Below are positions 55,049 to 64,000 of a DNA stretch of 64,000 nucleotides, one piece after another. The stretch lies in assembly GCF_023078275.1 (NCBI RefSeq), contig NC_062990.1, positions 8,199,549-8,263,548 on the forward strand. Reading direction: 5' to 3'. The notes beneath the pieces are model-generated. The model worked only from the letters and a program-made list of their open reading frames with translations, had not been told where the DNA came from and ran no database searches. The translations under genes were made by a program, and so were the position numbers. Numbering within the stretch: the first letter of the stretch is position 1; each line of letters starts with the position of its first letter. Source of the stretch: Leguminivora glycinivorella. Lineage: Eukaryota; Arthropoda; Insecta; Lepidoptera; Tortricidae.

Positions 55049-57910
55049 CTGGAAGAAATGGTAACAGTTAAAGAATTTGATATAATTACAAATGTACACT
55101 ATAAACATTTTTTGAGCAACCGAGTAGTGAGATCTTGGATCAAACACCCAGAAGGCATGGTCAACTAGACAAGCATAATACATATGTATACAACTCGGCT
55201 ATGATTACTGTCAATGGTTACAGGCTATATCAGTTTTCTAATTGCCTGCCTGCTTAATAAATAAAATATGTTTCCTAGAATGATGAAGAAGGAATGACTT
55301 GCAATAGTTTTTATCAATTATAATCAAGCAATTGTAAAGATACTCGTCTTTATTTTAAATACCAACTGAAGTATTCCTACAAATAGTCACAGTTACATAC
55401 CGTTTTATAGCCAAGGTTAGTATACTATATCACAAACTTAGGAAATTATGGGAACCATAAACATTTGAATACAGACTTTGTACACAATAACTTTTTTCAG
55501 TGCATAAAAACTAGCTAAGCTCCTGACAAAATACATCAACCAAATCTGAAATTTGATGAATTTCAATTCAATCAAAATTTATACGAATTATGCCACTCAA
55601 ACTTATGATGTAACTATAAACTGGAAAGTTTACTAAAACTATTCATTAATAAAATAAACTTGATTTACATATTATACCCATTTGCAACAGCATGCTGCGG
55701 TCTAGTCAGTTAATTAGCATTTTAGTGTCATATTACTCAACCCATATTAAACATTATCATTGTAAATAAATATATTGTTGCCATCAAGAGATATAACAGA
55801 TATCAAAAGGAACTTATATTGAAGTTAGATACCATGACTTGACACAAGTTATGATTTTTATCAGATAATAATATTTACAAAGCATTTACAGCTGCTTTAT
55901 GTCAACACAAGTTTTGTAATCAAACCAATGAAGCTACCAGCTCTCAAAGATAAGAGATAAAAATAAATAAATAAGTTGAATGTTTAATGTTTAAAAACCT
56001 TAGTCACTAGATATCTAAATATTAATAGCATCTCTGTTTACCTTATAATCAAGCTTTCATCAACAGTAGCCGATATTAATAATAAAAGAGGCAAAGAGAA
56101 TAAAAATTACAGTGGGGGAGCAAAAAAACTAAAACGCCCATAACAGCTTATAGAGCAGGAAATCAAAGCGAATTTCACCATTGTCTTAGTACACAAAAGG
56201 CGACAAATTACTTTCTATCCATTCATCACAAGGTTGCGGCGACACTCGATATTACAACTCTTTCGCAACCCAATCCAAACGTAGATTTGAATCTAAATAC
56301 CAAATCATTTTTTTTTCACAAAAAAACTATAGTTAGAACACCGATGACATATCGATACGTTTCCGCATCGAACCTATAAATAAACAATAACATATTACTT
56401 GCGTGAGACGAAAATAACAGCCCGTTGTAATGCTATATTTCCAGTTTTAATTTTGTATTGTTCCGAATCCTATAGCACAGAGATCTTAACCTAAATCCAT
56501 TCTATCGATTGTTATGCAAAAACACTGAGATGACTCATTGTTGTCACTTTGTGAAAACACTTTAGCTTCAACATTATAATATTCACCTGAATTTTTCGAT
56601 AAGTTTAGGGGTTAATAAATTAGTTAAAAAGTCCCCGAAGCGGACATTTTACTCGGGGGTAGCCAGAGGGCTCGGTCGAATCCATTTTGTTTGACGTTCC
56701 TTGACAAACTTGCTAAAGGCTTTATCCCGTATAAGATCGCTCACAGTACGAATCATCCACTGCGTCAAACAGAGCGGAAAAACCATAGACTCAAACCAAA
56801 GACAACCAATAACATACAAATACACAAATTAGAAATTGTGGCTTATTTAATTGCAAAAGATGAAACTAGTAAAATCTATTCAAAGGTATACATTTGTATA
56901 TAAATAGCAATTGATTCTTATAAAATAAGTTTCATTTCTTTGCTGTTCGAAGGACTCTACAATTGTCTCAATTTGTTTTAAATCCCTACGATCTATCAAA
57001 GGCAACTTTTGTCTCGCTCTAACTATACCTTCATCTCACTCAGGTGTGTTAATAAATTAAGTTTTGTGTTTAAATAGCTTGAAATATTTTCAAAACTATA
57101 AGTTTAAGAAAGCCAGTATTATTATGGTCTTATTTCACTGTAATTTACTTCCAGAATTCATAAATAAAATATATTTTGGTGTTAAAGGAAAATGTAGCAC
57201 GCCCTTAACTTTGCCTCCTACAATCACATTCCAACCGGTTGGCTACCGAGATTGCTAAATTCGGGAGCATTGTGCTGGCAACGTCCTATCCGGAAATGCC
57301 AGCGGAAAGTGTAAACTCGTTGCAATACAAATTAACAGGATTTAATATTTAAAGAGCTAAAATTATTTTATGTTGTGTTTTTAATTTTAACTAATATTTT
57401 TTATTTTGTTAAAATTACATCTTATGTCCATTTTAGTCAATATCACAATAAATTCCAATGTAAAGAATACCTCAACTGAATGAGCGTCATATTGTACGTA
57501 ATGGAGTCGATGTTCTGTTGAACATAGTTTTTCTTACAACAAATAGTGTTTTCTCGAGAAAAATCACATAAAAGTTTGTGTTATTGTGCATTATTGGATT
57601 ACAGTGAATGATATACCACGATTTATGGATTCCATCGACAGAATTATCAACTCCAACAACCTCACCCGCCTGTCAATGGTATGTGTGCCATCAAAATATT
57701 TTGGAAAGTTCATTGAAATTCTAATATAAATCCCAGTTTCGTATGGTATTTTATATGAATGTAGCAGTTGAGACAATAATTCATCGATTTGTATCTGAAA
57801 ATACTTGTGAAGCGTCCCTTTAACTCAAAATATGCGATGGCTTTGTGGTCCGCGTAATTGAGTAGCTACTTCGAAAGGTCACGCATTCATTTTCGTCTTT
57901 TTGTTTCCAG
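55049..57910. other. Head-to-head intergenic region between gek and lin
   Basis: AT-rich, with no retained open frame or recognised mobile element. The stretch around 56630-56690 (GGGGGTAGCCAGAGGGCTCG) is locally GC-richer and could be a promoter or untranslated first exon of gek. At about 57624-57683 an ATG-led 18-codon frame runs into CAATG|GTATGT, a possible upstream exon of lin. Both are unproven. Confidence 0.35.
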
Positions 57911-58034
57911 TCTGGCGATTGGTGCTGTTCGAATATAAATCTGTTTTGCGGACGTGATTGATAGAGCCAGGCCTGTCGACGGGTTAATGGTTTTGCGAGG
58001 GCACTTGGATTGCGGATTGCAATCAAATGAAGGT
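57911..58034 (+). other. lin: Probable lin 5' UTR
   Basis: TTTTTGTTTCCAG ends at 57910, a good 3' splice site, so the exon with the lin frame probably starts at 57911. The frame of lin is closed by TAA at about 57936. An in-frame upstream ATG exists at 57987. Confidence 0.5.
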
Positions 58035-60425
58035 ATGGCTTCCGATCAGCCCGTCAAGAAGAAGCAGCGTATAGACGCGCCCGACATCGACGATGGCAGC
58101 GACAGGTCGGCGGAGGAGATCACTGATATATTTGACTCGGAAACTTCTCCAGCAGAGCCATCAGATGACTTCCCTCGACATGGTGAGTCTCCCGACAGCG
58201 GGACCGTTAGCGAGGACGCCGTGGACTGCTCGACCATCATGCGGCTACCTAGTGAAGAGATAATACCATCCTGTTCAAGCACAACCCAGCAATGGACAGT
58301 AGCTGATGACAAACTACTTGCTGAGCTAAGAATTTTACAAGAAAACCTTGTAGGTCAGTGTCTTTGCACGGTAGAGGAACATAAAGTCTCACAAATGTTC
58401 GATAGACGGCTTAACATTGTATCATGGCCGTTGACATGCTCATTGACTTACTTATCCACAATGCAGCTAATGTTTGACATATATTTAAAACAAAATAATA
58501 CAGGTACAATATGTTCAAAGTTAATGCAAGCCTGTGACTTGCTTGTAAGAAACAGGCATGATTGGATTACAGAGGTTGTGGAACTTGCTGACCATAAAAG
58601 CAAATTCATAACATTTGTGGCCAGTAGAGTGCTAGCAAGCTTTCTTATAGTCGCTAAAGACACTGTTGATGAGAACTGGCTCCAACAGATCGCAGAAAAC
58701 ATCTACCTTTTTGATAGAATTAATAGAATAACAGTACAAAAGATTAATTTTAGTCTTGATATAATTAAAAGGATAGTTGAATGGAAAGATGTGGAACAGC
58801 ATCCGTTAGAAGATAGCAATTACATTAACTCGGTGGGCAACATGCATGTTCAGGAAGACAACCCGTTCAGGAGTAGCGTCGGTTACAGTAGTACAAGTCA
58901 GGTGCCATCCAGCTCTCATGGAGACAATCTCCATAATGAGTTTTCCAATCTTCAAACACATAGTGCACCTTCAACATCCTCAGGTGAAAAGCCTGTCGAA
59001 GCCAAACCGGCTACATTTAAACTTCATGAGCCAGTGCTAAAGTTCCCTATGGATCAGCAAGTTAGTGGGATTGAGCAGCCAGAATCCCCAGAGCCTCCAG
59101 CATCTAGGATGGAACGGGTCAATGAGAATGGTTGTGTCACAGTCATCCTAACAGACTCGGAGTCATTTGACACCTCACATATCAAATGCTTGACTATCAA
59201 AACACTAGAGCAGCACTGGCCTGTCCTAGTTAAAAACATGAAGCTCCTACTCCTCCGGTACCTGAATTTAGCAAATGCTGAAAACTGTATACTAACATTT
59301 TTCTCACTATGGGAAAATATTATTAGTGTAAAAGCCAACCTCTCAGTGATAGACACTAAGCCATTTTACGCCGATTTGCAGGGTTTTGTAGACTTATTAA
59401 GGAACACCATTCTGCCCAGCATGGTATACACGCATTTATTAAGTTTGTTTAATGAAGTTTTATGCTATGGCTCCACATTGGCACTACAAGATATTTTGCC
59501 TGAAGAGATATGTTGTTTGGCTCACTCTATTGTCCGATTTGTGAAAGACTTCAGGCTTTTAAATGATGTTAGAGTCCGAAACAGTAGAAGTGGTTTTGGC
59601 TTCCTAGGAAATGAATGCACTGTTCTCAGGGACTACTCTCTAGGCCCCACGGTTACGCCACTTTCAGCGTCCATACAACTGGTAGATCAAAGCTATGGGG
59701 ATGATGAAAATGATGACTCTAATCAGTCTAGCACCGAAGTAGACAAAACTATGTTACAAAGAATGTCTCTCTTAGTTCTGAAATCCATAGCAGTAACGGT
59801 TAAAGAGATGAGATGCGATTCCTCAGATTCCTCTATTGATTCTTCTGATTACAATGCTATACAAGACATGCAAATAGTAGAAAGGTCTATACGCGATGTC
59901 TTGAAAAAACTAGATGTTTTTATTAGAAACACCATGGAATTTCACCCGGAGACTCCTTTCACTAAAATGCTGATACATTTATTTAGTGAACAGGATGACT
60001 ACCTAATTGAATCTATGGTGTGCACTTTGGATATAACAGTCGGGATAGTATATAGGAATTCCATGTACCCTGACTTAATACCTATGCTGAACCCTATAGC
60101 TTCCTTTATCGAGTTCTTGAAAGTAGTGTCACATGACAGTGATGTGTTGCTAGACTATTTGGTGAGCAATGAGACATGTTTCTTGCTGTATTTGCTTCGG
60201 TTCCTCAAATACGTTAGGCGCAACTGGCCGAAGTTCATAGAAACGTGTCAGCACACAGACTCCGCTGGAAGCAGAGGCCTGGACGACACTATGAGGGTTT
60301 TAATACGGCTCAGATTGCAGATCAGTAGACTGGTATCGAGATCTTTGTTCCCGTATAATATTAGCCCGGTACTGAGACTGTTGGAGGTATGTGAGAGTCT
60401 TTATGAAGGCAATGAATTGAGCTGA
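58035..60425 (+). CDS. lin: Protein Lines (LINS1 family)
   Basis: Encodes 796 residues in one uninterrupted frame. Drosophila Lines is a segment-polarity and hindgut-patterning regulator that shuttles to the nucleus, binds the zinc-finger protein Bowl and lowers its level, and is countered by Drumstick. I chose the ATG at 58035 because MASDQPVKKKQRID places a basic nuclear-signal-like stretch at the N-terminus. The ATG at 57987 would add 16 residues. Residues about 15-85 are acidic and Ser-rich, probably disordered. The conserved N-terminal region starts near QWTVADDKLLAELR (86) and includes GQCLCTVEEH and FDRRLNIVSWPL. A variable Ser/Pro linker (about 265-360) precedes the C-terminal alpha-helical region with LVSNETCFLLYLLRFLKYV. 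Length is near the Drosophila protein (about 850). Identity is from recognised motifs, not alignment. Confidence 0.88.
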   Translation: MASDQPVKKKQRIDAPDIDDGSDRSAEEITDIFDSETSPAEPSDDFPRHGESPDSGTVSEDAVDCSTIMRLPSEEIIPSCSSTTQQWTVADDKLLAELRILQENLVGQCLCTVEEHKVSQMFDRRLNIVSWPLTCSLTYLSTMQLMFDIYLKQNNTGTICSKLMQACDLLVRNRHDWITEVVELADHKSKFITFVASRVLASFLIVAKDTVDENWLQQIAENIYLFDRINRITVQKINFSLDIIKRIVEWKDVEQHPLEDSNYINSVGNMHVQEDNPFRSSVGYSSTSQVPSSSHGDNLHNEFSNLQTHSAPSTSSGEKPVEAKPATFKLHEPVLKFPMDQQVSGIEQPESPEPPASRMERVNENGCVTVILTDSESFDTSHIKCLTIKTLEQHWPVLVKNMKLLLLRYLNLANAENCILTFFSLWENIISVKANLSVIDTKPFYADLQGFVDLLRNTILPSMVYTHLLSLFNEVLCYGSTLALQDILPEEICCLAHSIVRFVKDFRLLNDVRVRNSRSGFGFLGNECTVLRDYSLGPTVTPLSASIQLVDQSYGDDENDDSNQSSTEVDKTMLQRMSLLVLKSIAVTVKEMRCDSSDSSIDSSDYNAIQDMQIVERSIRDVLKKLDVFIRNTMEFHPETPFTKMLIHLFSEQDDYLIESMVCTLDITVGIVYRNSMYPDLIPMLNPIASFIEFLKVVSHDSDVLLDYLVSNETCFLLYLLRFLKYVRRNWPKFIETCQHTDSAGSRGLDDTMRVLIRLRLQISRLVSRSLFPYNISPVLRLLEVCESLYEGNELS

Positions 60426-60940
60426 AGATTAAGTTATTCACTTAATCTGATGTGTATTTTCTAACTTCAATTAGCCCTATGCATTATGCATAATCTGCAT
60501 CGAAACGAGGGCATTAGAACTTATATCCTTTTCCAAATAGTTATGGATGAAATAGATAAAATCTCTCAGAATTGCTATAAATCTATGAAATGAAATGGAA
60601 ATGAGTAAAATTTAAAAATAAAAGGTAAAAGAACCAATTGGAATAATCTAAAGACTGCAAACCAGAAATAATACATTCCAAAATGTCTTACTTGTTAGAA
60701 TTAGTCTGAAGTTAATTTATATCAACTGTAATTTGATGTAATTTATGTAGCTTTTCTTAGTTTAGGTAATATATTGCTTGTATGTCTATTTTTATTATCA
60801 AAAGTCTTCCTTTAATATGGGCCAATGTTTTTCACTAAATTGACGATTTTTTAACAGAATTCATATTAAAAAAATACTTTAAACAATTTTATTGTAATGG
60901 CTTTCGTAAACTTCTGTAAATAAACTTTTGTGACAAATCT
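60426..60940 (+). other. lin: lin 3' UTR with polyadenylation signal
   Basis: AT-rich non-coding sequence after the stop. AATAAA at 60919-60924 is the best polyadenylation signal. Confidence 0.55.
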
Positions 60941-61469
60941 GTTAAGGCTGGTCCACCTTGTTAAAGATTTTGAAGTGAAAAACATGCGAAACGCTCAATT
61001 ATGTGCCTTAACGTAATATTATTAAAGGTGCTTTTAATCTAATTTGAAAGTGTTTTTGCACATACATAAAGTATACAAACAAATGCATTTTTATTTTGCA
61101 TAATAATTAAAAATAAATAAAATATATTCGTATAATTTAAGCTATATTTTAGATTTGAAAATAATGATAGGTACATAATGGTTGTACTATAATAGTTAGT
61201 TGTAAGTAAGCATAGAACCATGCGGGTGTATATAACATTTTACTAAATTATATTTCATGCCACAATGTTGTAAATATCGCCATCATTTACCATATTATTA
61301 GTAACTGTAATATCAGTATTAAAGCAATGCTCTATTTATTATTTAAGGTGTGGTGTCGGTTGGCAAACTAAAGTGAAATAGGTGTAGAAATCATCATCCA
61401 TCCGTCCTAATTTTACCTAACTGACTGCCATCTGACCTTCAAACCGAAGGGTACCTAAGTTCAGATGTA
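60941..61469. other. Intergenic, nothing recognised
   Basis: AT-rich. No gene, RNA or clear repeat end seen. Confidence 0.4.
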
Positions 61470-61620
61470 GTGTGAAAAGGGTTTCCTTAGTATTTTTCCG
61501 GAAATGTTCAATTTTGTCATGCTAGTTTCAATGTCAATACATCTTGTACTGAGACTGACTGAAATAGCATGACACGTTCGTACGTTTCCGTAACGATACG
61601 AAAGGCAAATCTTTTCGCAC
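61470..61620. mobile_element. MITE with GTGYGAAAAG ends, copy 2
   Basis: GTGTGAAAAGGGTTTCC to CAAATCTTTTCGCAC, about 150 bp, relative of 11787-11945. Confidence 0.65.
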
Positions 61621-62524
61621 TATTGTAGGCCTTATTGGGATTGGTTTCCTCACGATGCTTTCACCGAAAAGCGACTGGGGAATATCAACTGACGGTAGGT
61701 AAGAAGTGTCAATCAAAATATGTTTTTCGCATTTTGACACGCCTATAACTTCTTCTGTTTGCCATCTCATATCACATCATCACTTTGACTACGGGATCTT
61801 TTTAAGATATACATAGTTGTAGCTTTAAGAGTTAGGGAACAACATACAGACTGGTTTTATAATGGTATATCTAAGCGTTTTCGTCAAGATCTAAAATCAA
61901 GGGAAACTTATATTTTTAACAGTAAAAAAAGCTTTTTATGTATGCTTAGAATCTCAAATCATATTTATTTAAATCATCTGTATTGTTAAACGAATATTAC
62001 GCTTTTGAGTTTCTGTGACCCCTCTAAACGACAGATCTTGCCAATATTGTCCTAAAATCTGTCAAACTACCGTCATAAAATATTTTTGGATTCGTATTTT
62101 GTAATTTCTTTTGAAAAATTCTAAATTTTGTATCGAACTAAGTTATCAATAAGTTGTTATTGTTAAGTAACAATAATTTAACATCAATAAAGCGAAATAT
62201 TTTTATATTCATTTTTGTATTCTCTCCCACCAGCCTTTCCCAACTCATTTTAATTACAAGAATGGAACCATCTGCGTTCGGCAGGGACAAGCGAAACTGG
62301 GGATACACCAAATCAGGGGGCCTAGTACACTAGTGTCATATAGCCTATCACGTCGATGCGTCCTTGTCGCACTTACAGAAGGCGCGAAAAGGATGTACAA
62401 CGCGATAAGCTAGCATCACACGCGCATCTAGGCCCGCAGGGGTGGTAAACCGCGGTAGGCCAGTTGCTTTATGAGGCTCTTCGAGTGATCGAATCATTTA
62501 AGTTAGTTCTCAGACGGAATATAA
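61621..62524. other. Intergenic, nothing recognised
   Basis: AT-rich, with a short CACTTACAGAAGGCGCGAAA repeat phrase near 62370 related to 39180 and 48690. No coding support. Confidence 0.35.
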
Positions 62525-63070
62525 AACTTAACCACAAAATTAAAATTTTGAAAGAACCCCCTCATAGTAGACCGATTTTCATGAAGCATGGCTACGAACA
62601 CCCCCGACGACTAATTCAGCTTTCAAACAAAAAGAACTAAATCTTGAATCGCGATTCAGCGTGGCAATGCTGCGAGCGTGTTGGGCACCTTTGCACCGGG
62701 GATGACGCGGGGGGGGGGGGGGGGGGGGGGGGGTTTTGACTGATAGTTAGTTAAGTAAGTTAAGAATAGATTAGTTAAGAATAGATTGGTGTTTTGCTTT
62801 GTATACTTTATGTGTTACTTGATATCTAGGTTAAGTTACGTTTAGTTTTTTTTTTGACGTGTAATTTTTATTGTGTAATATGTTAATGTAATTAAATAAA
62901 CCTAATCTTGAAAGAACCCCCGACATAGACCGATTTCCATGAAACATGGCTAAGAACACTCCCGACTTCAAACCAAAAAAAAACTAAATCTAAATCGGTT
63001 CATCCGTTCGGGAGCTGCGATGCCTTAGACAGACACATCAAACATATAACATCCCGTCGGGGGTTAAAAA
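62525..63070. repeat. Dispersed repeat split by a LINE 3' end and a G run
   Basis: AGTAGACCGATTTTCATGAA (62568) and a second copy (62928) belong to the family at 17222-17466. Between them lies the LINE end with TCAGCGTGGCAATGCTGC, a run of about 24 G at 62710-62733, and AATAAACCTAATCTT. The G run may be an assembly or sequencing weak point. Confidence 0.5.
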
Positions 63071-63161
63071 ACGGTAGGTACCTGCCTGTTGCTGTAATAG
63101 AAGGGAGATAGTTAAGGTGTATCCATCCGACATCGGATAGGATAATGTGAAAACGCTCTTA

Positions 63162-63306
63162 CGGTTCAGCCACGACATTTTTCTAAGCGCGACAGCGGTG
63201 AGCGGCGGCCATACATTGGAGCGAGACACAGCGATGGGACTTTCCATTCGCACTTATGGTTGCCGCTCATCGCTGTCACACCTGGACCAATGTCGTGGTT
63301 GGGCCG
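63162..63306 (-). mobile_element. Harbinger-type MITE family M145, copy C
   Basis: 145 bp flanked by TTA (63159-63161, 63307-63309). Same ends (CGGTTCAGCCACGACATT / AATGTCGTGGTTGGGCCG), but the core reads inverted relative to copies A and B. Confidence 0.8.
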
Positions 63307-63309
63307 TTA

Positions 63310-63902
63310 GGTTCCCTATTGAGACAGTACTGACGCCACCTAGCAATAATCTGTATAGTTTCATTCATCGTAGAAGAAAAACAATAATAATTACGTATCA
63401 CCAAACTGTATTTCTATCATAACTTACAACATAAAAACATACAATGCATCGGTTGTACACAATTCTAACATTTTACTATACATATACCTTTACACATTAT
63501 TGCTTTCGAGTCTCACAGTCTTACATCGGTTATGGAAAAATCAACTTAAAATCCGTTAAAAATTAAATAACTCATCAGTTTCACTGGTAACTGGCTCCAA
63601 AAGGAAACAAACTACCGATGTATTCTCTCTACAGTTTACACGCATATAATTACAAACATAAATATAGGGTAACTACCCAATAATTGGCCTGAAAGGTACC
63701 AGTTGTTTGTACAAAACAAGAGTAACCACAAGGTAAAGTTGCCAACTGTGAAGTGCCAAAAATAGGGTAGTTTATCTAAGTCCCAAAATATCCATAGATA
63801 GCTCTAAATGAGACAATCCACGTACGTTACATCAAGGACAAGTAAATAATAAATACTGCTAATTTATGTAAAAGTATCGCTGTAAAGTCACCGGCATAAA
63901 TA
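63310..63902. other. Intergenic, nothing recognised
   Basis: AT-rich with no coding, RNA or repeat end that I can support. Confidence 0.35.
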
Positions 63903-63999
63903 TGTGATGATTTCTATACCTTGTCACATTAACGTCTTGTTTGAAATGTCATACGAAATTGTCAAACGATTAAAAGCGACAAGGTACAAAAATCATCAC
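63903..63999. mobile_element. Short MITE at the right edge
   Basis: GTGATGATTTCTATACCTTG and CAAGGTACAAAAATCATCAC are inverted ends around a 97-bp element. The right flank is cut by the window edge. Confidence 0.6.
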
Positions 64000-64000
64000 T

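Noticed and set aside
57954..58034. lin start upstream of 57987
   Set aside because: The frame opens at a GTG, not an ATG; 57987 and 58035 are the only in-frame ATGs and the latter gives the better N-terminus.

Overview
The window looks like nuclear DNA of a butterfly or moth. It is AT-rich, has small exons with GT-AG introns, and is dense in repeats typical of Lepidoptera: LEP1-type Helitrons running from TCCATACTAATATT to CTAGT, tRNA-headed SINEs, (TATG)n-tailed retroposons, RTE- and Jockey-type LINE ends, and Harbinger- and piggyBac-type MITEs. There are two host genes. I see no prokaryotic operon, CRISPR array or rRNA.

Gene 1, minus strand, about 54934 down to 8556 and continuing beyond the left edge: the Genghis Khan / MRCK kinase (gek, CDC42BPA/B family). 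I could place 24 consecutive coding exons (929 codons plus 2 nt). Every junction has GT-AG ends and compatible phase. They cover the N-terminal MRCK dimerisation segment, the AGC kinase domain, the AGC C-terminal tail with its hydrophobic motif, and most of the coiled-coil rod. The C1, PH, CNH and CRIB parts must lie further left. Gene 2, plus strand, 58035-60425, is an intronless reading frame of 796 codons for Protein Lines (lin, LINS1 family). The genes are head to head, with about 3.1 kb between their start codons.

The main observation is that gek carries three separate tandem amplifications of its own coding exons. Exon 2 (dimerisation segment) is present 3 times at a 207-bp period, in frame. 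Exon 10 (kinase C-lobe) is present 5 times at about 150 bp. Exon 24 (coiled-coil rod) is present 30 times at an exact 145-bp period. Each exon-24 unit is 134 bp of exon plus the first 11 bp of the next intron, so each carries a 5' splice site but no 3' splice site. Since 145 is not a multiple of 3, reading through the array cycles through three frames, and all three are open on the coding strand. A young non-autonomous LTR retrotransposon (2876-5905, identical 129-bp LTRs, ATCT target duplication) split this array. A different element split the exon-10 array.

Layout. 1-1306: LINE end and palindromic MITE. 1307-8699: exon-24 array with the LTR element inside. 8700-22112: coiled-coil exons 13-24 among MITEs and SINEs. 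22113-37776: one 15.7-kb intron with a 4-kb fold-back element, a 120-bp repeat block, a 3.4-kb array of 100-bp hairpin-bearing repeats, and a Jockey-type LINE. 37777-51220: kinase exons 2-12, the exon-10 and exon-2 duplications, and three unusual elements built of degenerate phrases of about 15 bp. 51221-57900: intron 1, first coding exon and the intergenic region. 57911-60930: lin. 60931-64000: MITEs and repeat fragments.
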